Source: DASYQD01 sp963846495
Lineage (GTDB): Bacteria > Acidobacteriota > Thermoanaerobaculia > Multivoradales > JAIOJS01
Reading direction: 5' to 3'
DNA length: 64,000 nt
Assembly: GCA_963846495.1 (NCBI GenBank)
Contig: CAWJWP010000021.1
Span: 134,471 to 198,470 of the forward strand
Shown: positions 1 through 10,308 of the stretch, in pieces
How positions within the stretch are numbered: position 1 is the stretch's first letter
Layout of the letters: every line of letters begins with the position of its first letter
Translations under genes and position numbers: made by a program
The notes under the pieces: generated by a model
Databases searched by the model: none
Seen by the model: the letters and a program-made list of their open reading frames with translations, nothing else
Told to the model about the DNA's origin: nothing

Positions 1-1354
<1,354 letters not shown>

Positions 1355-1401
1355 GGAATCGAGTCTACGTCGTGCGCGTCGCGCGCTATCTTCGCGCTGC
1401 G

Positions 1402-2213
1402 ATGACGGTCTCGCCCGCTGAGCCTGCGCGCGCTCCTCGACGAAGCGACCGCGCTCGTCGCGCGCGCCGCCGAGCTCGTGCGCGCGCGCGTCACCGGCGC
1501 CGTTGCCTTCCATCGCAAAGCCGACCGCACCTGGGTGAGCGAGATCGACCTCGAAGTGGAAGCGCATGCTGCGCGCCGAGCTCGAGCGCCGCTTTCCCGA
1601 CGACGGCATCCTCGGCGAGGAGCAGGGCATCGTGCGCCCCGAGTCGCCGCGCCGCTGGCTGCTCGACCCCATCGACGGCACGCGCAGCCTCCGCCACGGC
1701 ATCCCCCTCTACGGCACCATCCTCGGCCTCGAGGTCGACGGCGAGCCGCTGCTCGGCGTCATCGCCCTGCCGGCGCTCGGCCGCCTCTACGCCGCGGCTC
1801 GCGGCCTCGGCGCCTTCCGCGATGGTCAGCCGCTGCGCCAGGCGCCACCTTTGCCCGAAGGTCCGCTGGAAGAAGTCATCGCCCTCGGCGAGCGCCGCCA
1901 GTTCACCCGCCCCGGCGCCGACGCCGCCTTCGCGCGCCTGATCGCCGCCCACCCCGGCGCACGCATCTACCCAGATTGCTTCGCCCACGCTCTCGCCGCC
2001 GAGGGCGCGCTGGGCGCGATGGTCGACTTCGACCTACGGCCCTGGGACCTCGCCGCGAGCCGCGTCCTCGTCGAAGAGGCCGGCGGCCGCTACCTCGTCC
2101 TTGCGCAGCGCGGCGAAGGCGCCGACGCTCGCCGCGACGTCGTGTTCGGCAAGCCGGCGGTAGTGGAGTGGGTCGCAGCAATAATCGCTGGCGCGCTCGC
2201 AAGCGTACGCTGA
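1402..2213 (+). CDS. Inositol monophosphatase-family phosphatase, two frameshifts
   Basis: Mg-dependent, Li-sensitive-type phosphatase fold (IMPase/HisN/CysQ superfamily). Visible motifs in order are the metal ligand in GILGEEQG, the family signature LLDPIDGTRS (usual form DPLDGTxNF), and the C-terminal RPWDLAASRVLVEEAGG (WDxAA). ATG 1402 gives MTVSP. The family reading frame needs one fewer C near 1413-1416 and one fewer base near 1565 to join the N-terminal helix (LRALLDEATALVARAAELV) to MLRAELERRFPDD. With both corrected the protein is about 268 residues, normal for the family. LRPWDLAAS with RSLRHGIPLYG resembles histidinol-phosphatase-like members, but the substrate cannot be fixed from sequence. 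The two insertions are probably assembly errors. Confidence 0.82.
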
Positions 2214-2217
2214 GCGG

Positions 2218-2508
2218 CACCAACCGCCGAAGAAGCGAGGGGAGCTGCGCGGGCAGTCCAGCTAACCAATGATACTGGATATTTTTGGTTCTTCGACAAA
2301 GAGCAATGTCGAGGTGCTGATCAAGGTGTTGGACACCTGCTCGTTGAACGAGCGGTTCTGGGTGTTTAGTGGAGGGTTGACGGACGTCGAGGTAGAGATG
2401 ACCGTCACCGACACCCTGAGCGGCGCGGTGAGGACCTACTTCAATCCGCAGGGTGTGCCTTATCGTCCCATTCTGGACACCGACGCGTTTTCCACGTGCG
2501 AACGGTAG
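2218..2508 (+). pseudogene. Orphan C-terminal module of a secreted protein, frameshifted
   Basis: The stretch reads QLTNDTGYFWFFDK in one frame, then after one extra base near 2306 continues NVEVLIKVLDTCSLNERFWV, GLTDVEVEMTVTD, GAVRTYFNPQGVPYRPI and ends DTDAFSTC. I recognise this as the conserved roughly 90-residue tail (G-FWFF-D--NVE--VKVLD-C-LN--FWVF---L-DV---VTVTDT-TG---Y-NP-G) that ends many large extracellular proteins of Acidobacteriota and related soil bacteria. Here it stands alone directly after the phosphatase stop, with no signal peptide and no parent protein, so it is most likely the remnant of a deleted secreted protein. It could also still act as a small peptide from ATG 2269, which I think is unlikely. 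Confidence 0.6.
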
Positions 2509-2838
2509 ACGTGTCGGTGTTATTCGAGCAGTTTAGATCAATCGTAAGGGTGCCTGCCGATTCGAGAAGCTTCGAGAGGGAATGAGGTTGACCAGGGGCT
2601 TCGTTCCGAGGTTGTTGGCACCTCTTCTCGCCACCGCGCGAGTCGCGCCATGTCCGTGACGAACGCATTCGGTTGCCGATTCCTTGCACGTCGGAGAGGG
2701 GAGTTTCATATTGTGTCCCCGAAATGGCCGCATCCTCCCCTGCGCTAGCGATGAAGGCGTGGCACCGCGACTTTCGCTTCGTCGGCGTCCACCCGAAGGT
2801 CAGGCTCACTCGCGGGCGGAGGTGGAGCGCCCTTTGGC
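2509..2838. other. Gene-free stretch at the left edge of the low-GC island
   Basis: About 330 bases with no convincing coding sequence on either strand. Open frames here have no family-like sequence or ribosome-binding site. The base composition is visibly lower in GC than the flanking housekeeping genes. I see no inverted repeat, tRNA or transposase fragment. It separates the orphan secreted-protein tail from the 3' end of the FG-GAP gene. Confidence 0.5.
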
Positions 2839-5265
2839 TTATCTCATGGCTTGTCGGCTTAGCCGCGTAACAGGATTGCGCCCGCCTGGCGCATGGTTGA
2901 AATGGACTCCGGTCAGGCCCGACCACAACACGACATCCGCGGTGACATCTCCATTGTCGAAGCGGCCCACTGGTTGCCCGATTAAGCTGGTGAGCGTTAG
3001 GTTTGCGGGAAAGGGCGTCGACCGGAGCTTTGTCCAGCCCGCCATGCCTGCGGAGGAAATCCACCACCCGCCAATCGGGCTCTTGGCGAGGTCGGCCTTA
3101 CCATCGCCGGTGAAGTCGGCGACAATCACCCCGGCCAGTGGTCCTGAAAGACTGGGGTGAAGGGCGATCCACGCCTCGGGGCCCGAATGCTTGGTGAGCA
3201 TCCGCCACTTGCCGCGCACGACGGCGACCACATCGGTTTTACCGTCATTGGTAAAATCGCCGAAACGGATGTCGCGCGTCCGATAGGGCTGGGCCGAATA
3301 AGGCGCCCAGTTCCTGGCCCCAGGGGCCACGAACCACTGAGCACCGGTGGCGAGGAAGAGGTCGGACTGGCGGTCTCCGTTGAAGTCGCCGACAGCCAGG
3401 TCTGAGAGCTCCCAGGCTGCCACGTTCACGGTCTGCCAATCCGATCCTCCAGCCCATGAGATCTGGATTTCGCCATTGCGGAGGGCGAGGACATCGGTCC
3501 GCCTGTCGCCGTCAAAGTCACCGAAGCGAAGCGCGCTGGCTTTTTCCGGCATCCGATTGACGAAACGCCACTCGGCCCGGCCACCGGACGAGAAATACCA
3601 GGCCGCCCCGGTTCCCACGAATACATCATCGATGCCGTCCCCGTCAAAATCCCCCACACCAAGGTCGCTCAGGGGGGCCCATTGCTTGAAGGTATTCGCC
3701 CAGCGCTTGAGTTTGTTGGCTGGGTCTAACGTCTGTGACTCAATGGACTCACTCTCGCTGCGGCGGAAAATGTTGTGGTGAAGGTCCGCGCGGTGACAGG
3801 GAGTTCCGCGCAAGCTGAAGTTGACTTTGGACTCTCCATTGTAGCTCTTTTTGAGCCCCAATATCGTGTTCCAACCAACGTCGTAATAATTTCCGGCGAT
3901 GCCCCCGTACCAATGGGTGCGGTGCAGGCTGCCGTGCACGTCAATTTCATGGCTGCCCGACGGGCTCAGAAAGAGGTTGTCATAGGCGAGATAGCCCGAC
4001 GTCTTGGCGCCACTGGATGCGATGGGGTGATTCCGAACGTCATACATCACGTTCGCGGCGACAAGCATGAAGCCGCCATCGCCCGTCACAACGCCATACG
4101 GGTTCAGGTGATGAAGAAAATTCCCGACCGCGCGAAACCTCGTTGGCCGCGGATAGGTGAGCGGCGGCTTGGGGCAGTCGGTCAGATAGTCGTTGTCGGG
4201 GTTCGGTGGATCCGGGTTTGGGCCTGCGTCCGGCCCGACGACGTCGATGCCTGATCCGTTCCAATATCCAAGATCGAGGTGGTCGACGAGCAGGCGCGGA
4301 AGGGTCTTGGTAGTCGCGTTTGGATGAACCTCAATGGCATTCACCCAGCCCGCCGGCTTTACATAATCAGGGCAGCGTCCAGGATCCGCAACTGGTCCGC
4401 GAAACCGGAACCCCGTCAATCGAACATTGTCTTCGGTGAGGACAAACGCGGCCTGAGTGCTGGGTCTGCACCGAAAGATTTCCGGGCCTTGATGGGTATA
4501 TTTTCTGTAACCGCGCAAGGTCACGCCCGCCGGGATGGTTTTCGATGCATCGCCCGATAGGCGGATAGGCTGCCTGTCATCGAGCTCAATGACTTTGCCC
4601 CAGCCGCCTGATGAAAGCTCACGATCCAGATCAAATTCGCTTGACGCCATGACGAACCCCGAGTGCGGGCGTGCTTCACTGCCGTCCGCTGCTCGGAACC
4701 GGAAATACTCGGCATCCACCACGTCGCGAGTGCCGACCACGAGCGGTGTGCGAAGGGTCGTAAAATTGTTTGCAGGCTCTACGACGTAGTCGCGCGCGAC
4801 CCGTCCGGAGGTCTGGCCGCCGATCAGGATAGCATCTCCATCCAGCGCGAACCGCTGGCGGAACGATCCGTCGCAAAGCTGAAACTCCAGAGGACGACCC
4901 AAGATCTTTTGAAGTCCCGACCCGTTCACCCCAAGGCAGTAGGCCTCGCGGACGCGGAGCTCCACGTCATGGGAGCCATCGGCGATCTCCTTCACTCCGA
5001 CCCTCTGAGCGGCCGACCCGTTGCAAAGGTAAATGAAGACAGGCTGGCCGACCGCCCACGACCCCTCGTCGCCAAAATCAAGGCAGCGATTCCCGAGCGC
5101 CCGGACGTAGAATTCGGCGTCCTCGGAATAGACGGTCTTTTTCCTGTCTTGCGCGTGTTTACTACTCGCTCCGACGAGGGCGAGCAGGGCAAGGGTCCCG
5201 AGCAAATTGCGACGAAGAGAAACCGGACCGTGCGGGCCGCGCAGAAGCTTTTGGAAGCGGCTCAT
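2839..5265 (-). CDS. Secreted ricin-type lectin / beta-helix / FG-GAP repeat protein
   Basis: An 808-residue exported protein. Residues about 17-40 (RRNLLGTLALLALVG) form a signal peptide. The next ~100 residues contain two beta-trefoil-like repeats (NRCLDFG..VFIYLCNG..Q and AYCLGVNG..LEFQLCDG..RQRF), typical of ricin-B carbohydrate-binding modules. The middle (about 200-530) looks like a right-handed parallel beta-helix with asparagine-rich turns (PAGVTLRGY, VRLTGFRFRGP, NFLHHLNPYGVVTG). The C-terminal third carries five FG-GAP/VCBS repeats with calcium-binding acidic loops: GVGDFDGDGIDDV, RFGDFDGDRRTDV, AVGDFNGDRQSDL, RFGDFTNDGKTDV and VADFTGDGKADL. This suggests a cell-surface or secreted glycan-binding or glycan-cleaving protein, but no catalytic residues can be assigned. 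It lies 100 bp downstream of the lipoprotein protease on the same strand and may share its transcript. The frame is intact, unlike many neighbours. Confidence 0.8.
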   Translation of the reverse strand: MSRFQKLLRGPHGPVSLRRNLLGTLALLALVGASSKHAQDRKKTVYSEDAEFYVRALGNRCLDFGDEGSWAVGQPVFIYLCNGSAAQRVGVKEIADGSHDVELRVREAYCLGVNGSGLQKILGRPLEFQLCDGSFRQRFALDGDAILIGGQTSGRVARDYVVEPANNFTTLRTPLVVGTRDVVDAEYFRFRAADGSEARPHSGFVMASSEFDLDRELSSGGWGKVIELDDRQPIRLSGDASKTIPAGVTLRGYRKYTHQGPEIFRCRPSTQAAFVLTEDNVRLTGFRFRGPVADPGRCPDYVKPAGWVNAIEVHPNATTKTLPRLLVDHLDLGYWNGSGIDVVGPDAGPNPDPPNPDNDYLTDCPKPPLTYPRPTRFRAVGNFLHHLNPYGVVTGDGGFMLVAANVMYDVRNHPIASSGAKTSGYLAYDNLFLSPSGSHEIDVHGSLHRTHWYGGIAGNYYDVGWNTILGLKKSYNGESKVNFSLRGTPCHRADLHHNIFRRSESESIESQTLDPANKLKRWANTFKQWAPLSDLGVGDFDGDGIDDVFVGTGAAWYFSSGGRAEWRFVNRMPEKASALRFGDFDGDRRTDVLALRNGEIQISWAGGSDWQTVNVAAWELSDLAVGDFNGDRQSDLFLATGAQWFVAPGARNWAPYSAQPYRTRDIRFGDFTNDGKTDVVAVVRGKWRMLTKHSGPEAWIALHPSLSGPLAGVIVADFTGDGKADLAKSPIGGWWISSAGMAGWTKLRSTPFPANLTLTSLIGQPVGRFDNGDVTADVVLWSGLTGVHFNHAPGGRNPVTRLSRQAMR

Positions 5266-5365
5266 AGTATTGTGCCCCTTGGTCGGATGATGCGAACCGG
5301 GCCAATCACCTGACGTCCTTGGAACATCTGGACGATTCGAAAGCGCAGTGCGGGAGCGCTGCGCG

Positions 5366-7285
5366 CTACGGTGTCGGATCGAGCTCCCCCTCGGGAGCGA
5401 CGATCACATTCGGGTCCACGGATACGCTGACCTGGTCCACGAGATACCTGGGACTGCCATCATTGCCCTCAAACGTGAGCGTGGTGTTGGTGAACGGCGT
5501 CTGGATTCCGTTGAAGCAGTGGTTCTGCCACGACGTGGTCAATGGAAAGGTTCTGTTGAGCACCTGGCTGCCGCCGGAATGGATCCGCACCACGCCTGCA
5601 ACCGAGGTTTCGACAAGCGCCTTCACCATGAAGCACAAGCGCTGGCCACGGTTAGGCAGGAAGAGCAGCTTGTCGGTCCGAACCGCGTTTACCGTCCCCA
5701 GTGCCGCACGGACCGCGAGGGCGAAGTCCGGCCTGATGGGGGATGCGCTGCTGCCTCTGGGCAGAAAATTGGCGGGACTCGGCCCAGGACCCGCGCCAAG
5801 CAACGTGGTCCAGCCCTGCCGTTCGTCGGCCAGCTCGAAGGTGCTGGTCGCGCCGTCTTCGATCAGCTGGATCTCGCTGACTGCCCCACTGAAAGCTGCC
5901 GTGGTGCGTAGCGCGAGGTGGGGGTCCGGGTCTCCGTCGGTCCTGAGGAGTGCAGTCCGCAGCACTTCCGTGCCCGGCGTTGTCTCCAGGCGCGCGGACG
6001 ACCAGGCCCCCTGCCCCGGGCGTTCGAAGCCAATGCTGAGCGCGGCGGCGTCCGAGGCGCTGGTGGTCTTCACCTTCACGCCCACCCGGTAGCTGGTATT
6101 GAGCTTGAGATTCAGGCGCCGGTGCCAGAGCACCAGTTCGGGGCCATGGACGCCGAACTGCTGGGCCCGGGCTGCGTAGTCAATGGAAAAATGCACGACG
6201 GCCGATATGCCGGTTTCCCAGAGCCGGTTGCGGCGCCGGTTGTCGAAGCCCAGCCAGTACGCCGTGCGGCGGCTTTCGCCGATATCGAGCTCGATGGCTT
6301 CCTGGACGTCGAGAATGCTGTCGCGGCCCTTGTCAACCAGGCCGACGAACCCGTTGATGTCGTACGGTCCCGTAGGGAAGTTGCCGGCAGTGACGTTCTG
6401 CAGGCGCCCCACACCATTGGGATAGTCCGCGGTCGGGAGCAGCTCGGTATCGAGGTAGGTGCGCATCGAGAAAGCTTGGCGGCCGGGAGCGTCGACTGAG
6501 CCCGTGGAGGTCGGTCCGACCAGGATGCGATGTGTGGTGGCGTCGATCTGGCTTGAGCCACTGGCACCCGGTTGCGTCCAGGTATCCGTTCCGATGCCGA
6601 CGGGTGTGCCGGCGGGACCTCCATCGAGCAGGCCGCCCCAGATCCTTTCGGTGATGCTGGTTACCTTGCCCGCCGAATAGAGCGGCAGCATCCTGCCTGG
6701 AGTCGGTCCGGTGGAGACCGTGTTCCACCAGATCGAATACACCGCGTCCCCGACGGCGGGCGCGCGTGTGTCGAGGTCGAGGTATCCGTACTTGTCTCCT
6801 GGCCCCAGGGCGTCGGTGCCCGCCCCGCAGTAGAGGAGCGCCAGGTCATGTCGCGGCCAGCCGTGGATGAGCCTTCGGCATATGTAGGACTCCGAGCTCA
6901 CCGAGGTCTCGTCCGACAGGTAGGTGTTGAAGGTGAGGGTCCCTGTCTGCGTCGGGGCGGCCTCGGCCGGTCCGCAATGCGCCGCGGTGAGCACGAATCT
7001 CGGTCCGATCATGGTTGCTGAGCAGCCGCCATTCCACATGGGCGACGCGTAGGAAACGCGTGCGATCTCTGGATCCTGGTAATGGCGGTAGGCGTACTCG
7101 ACCTTGCCATTGACCTCCTCGACGATAGGCGCCATGACCTGTGCCGGGACCTGGACAGCGGCGGCGCCGGCATGGTTGGGCGCCGGCAGCGTTGGGGCCG
7201 CTGCATCGGAACCCACTGGCGATCGCTGGCAGCCTGCCACGATGGCGAACGCCACACACATGGCCAAGGTTCGATGGAGACTCAT
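5366..7285 (-). CDS. Lipoprotein trypsin-like serine protease with C-terminal domains
   Basis: A 639-residue protein. ATG 7285 is preceded by a GGGAG ribosome-binding site and begins MSLHRTLAMCVAFAIVAGC, a lipoprotein signal with lipidation at Cys19. An open frame runs further upstream, but that part belongs to an IS relic, so this start is preferred. The S1-family catalytic triad is visible: His103 in VLTAAHC, Asp147 in RHDLALLYC, and Ser242 in QPGASGSS (usual GDSGG). Cysteines Cys88/Cys104 and Cys136/Cys153 are placed as in secreted trypsins. After about residue 300 comes a linker (NGFVGLVDKGRDSILDVQEA) and jelly-roll-like beta domains of unknown binding role. It is probably an outer-membrane or periplasmic protease of the mobile island. 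Its own promoter may lie inside the IS remnant just upstream. Confidence 0.83.
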   Translation of the reverse strand: MSLHRTLAMCVAFAIVAGCQRSPVGSDAAAPTLPAPNHAGAAAVQVPAQVMAPIVEEVNGKVEYAYRHYQDPEIARVSYASPMWNGGCSATMIGPRFVLTAAHCGPAEAAPTQTGTLTFNTYLSDETSVSSESYICRRLIHGWPRHDLALLYCGAGTDALGPGDKYGYLDLDTRAPAVGDAVYSIWWNTVSTGPTPGRMLPLYSAGKVTSITERIWGGLLDGGPAGTPVGIGTDTWTQPGASGSSQIDATTHRILVGPTSTGSVDAPGRQAFSMRTYLDTELLPTADYPNGVGRLQNVTAGNFPTGPYDINGFVGLVDKGRDSILDVQEAIELDIGESRRTAYWLGFDNRRRNRLWETGISAVVHFSIDYAARAQQFGVHGPELVLWHRRLNLKLNTSYRVGVKVKTTSASDAAALSIGFERPGQGAWSSARLETTPGTEVLRTALLRTDGDPDPHLALRTTAAFSGAVSEIQLIEDGATSTFELADERQGWTTLLGAGPGPSPANFLPRGSSASPIRPDFALAVRAALGTVNAVRTDKLLFLPNRGQRLCFMVKALVETSVAGVVRIHSGGSQVLNRTFPLTTSWQNHCFNGIQTPFTNTTLTFEGNDGSPRYLVDQVSVSVDPNVIVAPEGELDPTP

Positions 7286-7299
7286 AGTAGCTCCCTGTT

Positions 7300-7500
7300 G
7301 GGCTGCCCCAGTTTCCGCGTACAACAACCATAAGTGTGCTTCGCCCGTTTCTCGAACTCCATCCGGCTCAAGCCACCTAGCGACGAGTGCCGTCGTCCAG
7401 AATTGTAGAACCGGTCGATATATGGAACACGTCGGCTTGCACTCGTCTCGAGTCCGATACACACGACGACCTGTGCGCTCGGTTTTGAGGCTCGAGAAGA
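7300..7500 (-). mobile_element. IS3-family insertion sequence relic: transposase C-terminus and terminal repeat
   Basis: On the minus strand from 7500 the frame reads FFSSLKTERTGRRVYRTRDE, then after a shift near 7434 YIDRFYNSGRRHSSLG and SRMEFEKRAK. These are the last two conserved blocks of IS3-group integrase-type transposases (usual ESFFSTLKTE...YIE.FYNR.RRHS.LG..SP..FE). At 7300-7324 the sequence TGTACGCGGAAACTGGGGCA on the minus strand matches the general form of IS3-group right-end inverted repeats (TGTcCGcgaaa-cgGGGCA). Only the last ~200 bp of the element remain: the left end, orfA and the catalytic DDE region are missing. The element is dead. Confidence 0.72.
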
Positions 7501-7805
7501 AGCGCACGCCGGGTCGTCGGAAGAGTAGAAGGCGAGCGAACGGGCCTTGACCAGCACCACGACCGGCCTCGGATGGCTGTGTCAGCCGGTGTCGCCCTCG
7601 GGGGCCGTCACCACTCACTGCACGCCGTTTGCTTCGCGTTGGAGACATGGATCAACTCCAGCGGTCCGTTGCCGACCTTGATCTTGAGGTCAACCGGCTC
7701 GACGAAGCTCGCCCGCGCCAGGGCTTCACGGCTGCGAACGTGAGACCCCGGGGTCGCCAAGGACGCCCCGCCCAGCGCCACGACCCACACCGCGGAAATA
7801 ACCAT
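7501..7805 (-). pseudogene. Secreted cupin-domain protein, degraded and interrupted by the IS3 relic
   Basis: ATG 7805 opens MVISAVWVVALGGASLATPG, a signal-peptide-like start, followed by EALARASFVEPVDLKIKVG and LELIHVSNAKQTA, the usual start of small exported cupins. After a frame change near 7620 the core continues APEGDTG-stop-HSHPRPVVVLVKARSLAFYSSDDPAC. In intact relatives this reads GGHTGWHSHPGPVVVLVKSG.L.FYSSDDP.C, so the conserved Trp codon has become TGA (7582-7584). The match stops exactly where the IS3 transposase sequence starts (7500/7501), and the second half of the cupin barrel is gone. Frameshift, nonsense codon and truncation together make this a real pseudogene. Confidence 0.65.
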
Positions 7806-8005
7806 CGCGGACTTCTTGCCATCGTCGTTCTTCCTCGTGAAGTGGTTCCGCCGGGGCCAACCTATGGCGGCGCCAGCCGCCGGCGCCATAGGCCAGAGCT
7901 GATCCCGGCCTTGATCGCCAAACCACTGGCGATCAATGATTTCCGAGCACGTCTTAACGTCGAGCGCGGTGCTAGACTTTGCCTTTCGCTGGACGCGGAG
8001 CCTCG

Positions 8006-10247
8006 ATGAGCGCTCACCACTGCGTCAGGTTCGGCACCTTCGAGCTGGACCACGGCTCGGGCGAGCTCCGGCGCAACGGCAGGCGCGTACCGCTGCAGTC
8101 GCAGCCGGCGCAGGTCCTCGCTCGGCTGGTGAGCCAGCCTGGAGAGGTGGTCAGCCGCGACGAGCTTCGTCGGGCCCTCTGGTCCGACGACACCTTCGTC
8201 GAGGTCGACACCGCGCTCAACGTGGCGATCAACAAGATCCGCCGCGCGCTGCAGGACTCGGCCACGACACCGCGCTTCGTCGAGACCCTGCCCGGCCGCG
8301 GCTACCGCTTCCTCGCCGACGTGCACCCCGTGGAGCCGGGCGTGACGGCACCCGCGACCCCCGCCGCGGCGGAGCCGCCGACATCGCCGGCGCTGCCGCC
8401 GGCGCTCGTCGGCACCGCTGAGCAGGCACAGCGGGATCCGGCCGTTGCTCGGGCGACGGGCGAGGGGGGCCGTGGGGGGCGGTGGCGGACGCTGGCGTGG
8501 AGCGCGGCGGCGGCCGGCGTGGCGGTCCTCACCGTGCTCGCCTGGCAGCTCATGCGCGCCGAGCGTCCGCGGCCATCCCAGCGTGGCCGCTTCGAGCTCC
8601 AGCTGCCACCGGGCGTGACGCTCACGACGGGCGGCGAGGCGATGCTCGCGATCTCGCCGGACGGCCGCTCGGTCGCGTTCCTCGGTGCGCGCGCCGGACA
8701 TCGGGTCCCGTCTCTACCTGCGGGCCGTCGAGGGGCTCGGCGCTCGCGCGATTCCGGGCACCGAGGGGGCGACCGACCCGACCTTCTCGCCAGATGGTCG
8801 CTGGCTGGCGTTCCACTCCCGCGGCGCCCTCCGCAAGGTGGCCATCGCCGGTGGCGAGCCGCAGGTCATCTGTGAGGTTCCGCACCTGCGCGGCGCCAGT
8901 TGGGGCGAGGACGGGACCATCGTCTTCTCGGGCGGGGCGGGGCTGCGGCGGGTGGCCGCGGCCGGTGGCTCGCCGCAGGCGTTTACGGGAGGCCATGGGC
9001 CAGAGAAGCTGGAGCGGTGGCCGCGCCACCTTCCCGGGGGCCGCGCCGTCGTCTTCGTCCGCTATGGCGGCTTGGGCGAGGCGAATCACGAGATCGTGGT
9101 GCACTCGCTGGAGACCGGCGAGGAGCACGTACTGGCGCGCGGGGGCACGTACCCGCGCTACGCCGCGGGCCAGCTCGTCTTCAGTCGGCAGGGGACGCTC
9201 TATGCCGCTCCCTTCGACCCCGGGCGACTGGAGCTCGCCGGCCAGCCGCGGCCGGTGCTCCACGACGTCTCGGCACACGCGAACGGCGGGGCCGCCTTCG
9301 ACCTCTCCCCTGCGGGCTCGCTGGTGTTCAGCCCGGGATGGCCGCGGCTGTTCGAGGCCGAGCTGGTTCGCCTCGATCGCCTCGGGAGAGTCTCGCTGGT
9401 TGCCGAGCGCAGGGCGGCCTACGACGAGCTGGTGTTCCCCTCGCCCGACGGCCGGATGCTCGCGGTCTTCATCCGCTCGAGCGGCGAGGAGGCTGACCTC
9501 TGGACCTACGAGCTTGCGGCCGGGCGCTGGACTCGGCTCACCGCCGACGGCAAGGCCTTCGCGGTCGGAGTATGGAGCCACGACGGACGATGGATTTTCT
9601 TCTCGAGGATCGTCGAGGGCGCACCGACCATCGTGCGCATAGCGGTCGACGGCGGCAGCCCTCTCGAGCCGCTCACGACCGGCCCGGGCTGGGACACCCC
9701 TGCCGCGGTCAGCCCCGACGGCCGGTTCCTGCTGTTCACGCGGCAAGCCAAGGCCGGCGAAGCTGACCTCCTCACGCTCGACCTCGGGGATCGGGCGCAA
9801 CGCCCCTTCGTCGCCACGGCGAAGTTCGAGTCCGACGGCGACCTCTCGCCGGACGGCCGGTGGGCTGCGTATGCGGTCTCCTCCGAGGGCTCCTCGGAGA
9901 TCTACGCCCGCCCCTACCCGGGGCCGGGGATCCCGGTGAGGGTGTCTGCCAGCGGTGGCACCCTGCCGCGCTGGAGCGCGCGAGGGGACGAGATCTTCTA
10001 CCGTTGCCCCCAGCCCGAGGACGGCAGGGACAGCGTCTGCGCCGCAACCGTCCAGACCGGCGAGCGGCTCACCGTGGCTTCCTCGCGGGCTCTCTTCGGG
10101 CTCGACACCAGGCTTCCCGGCAACTTCACGGTCTCCCCCGACGGTGCCTCGTTCTACATGGTGCGTTACCCGCCCGAGCTGTCGACCGCTCGGCGGATCG
10201 TCTACGCCCCGAGCTGGATCGGCGAGCTGGCGACGACGACGCCTTGA
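8006..10247 (+). CDS. Winged-helix DNA-binding / TolB-like propeller membrane protein, one frameshift
   Basis: The N-terminus (residues about 8-105) is an OmpR/CadC-type winged helix: FGTFELDHGSGELRRNG, DELRRALWSDDTFVEVD, LNVAINKIRRAL, FVETLPGRGYRFLADV. A Pro/Ala linker follows, then one transmembrane helix (LAWSAAAAGVAVLTVLAWQL), then a beta-propeller of PD40/TolB repeats (AISPDGRSVAF, TFSPDGRWLAF, VSPDGRFLLF, LSPDGRWAAY, TVSPDGASFYM). A one-base loss near 8694 splits the frame between GARA and PDIGSRLYLR. Corrected length is about 747 residues. ATG 8006 begins just before the winged helix. These CadC-like membrane-tethered regulators with periplasmic propellers are abundant in Acidobacteriota, but their ligands are generally unknown. 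No adjacent gene identifies its target. It is convergent with the GGDEF-EAL gene. Confidence 0.82.
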
Positions 10248-10308
10248 GCCCCGCGCGCGGGGGTGACCCGCCGTAGCCAGAACGGTTCGAGACTAGGCTG
10301 CGGCGAGC

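Noticed and set aside
7286..7648. N-terminal extension of the lipoprotein protease
   Set aside because: The extra 121 codons are IS3 transposase and cupin sequence read in mixed frames; the lipobox and ribosome-binding site fix the start at 7285.
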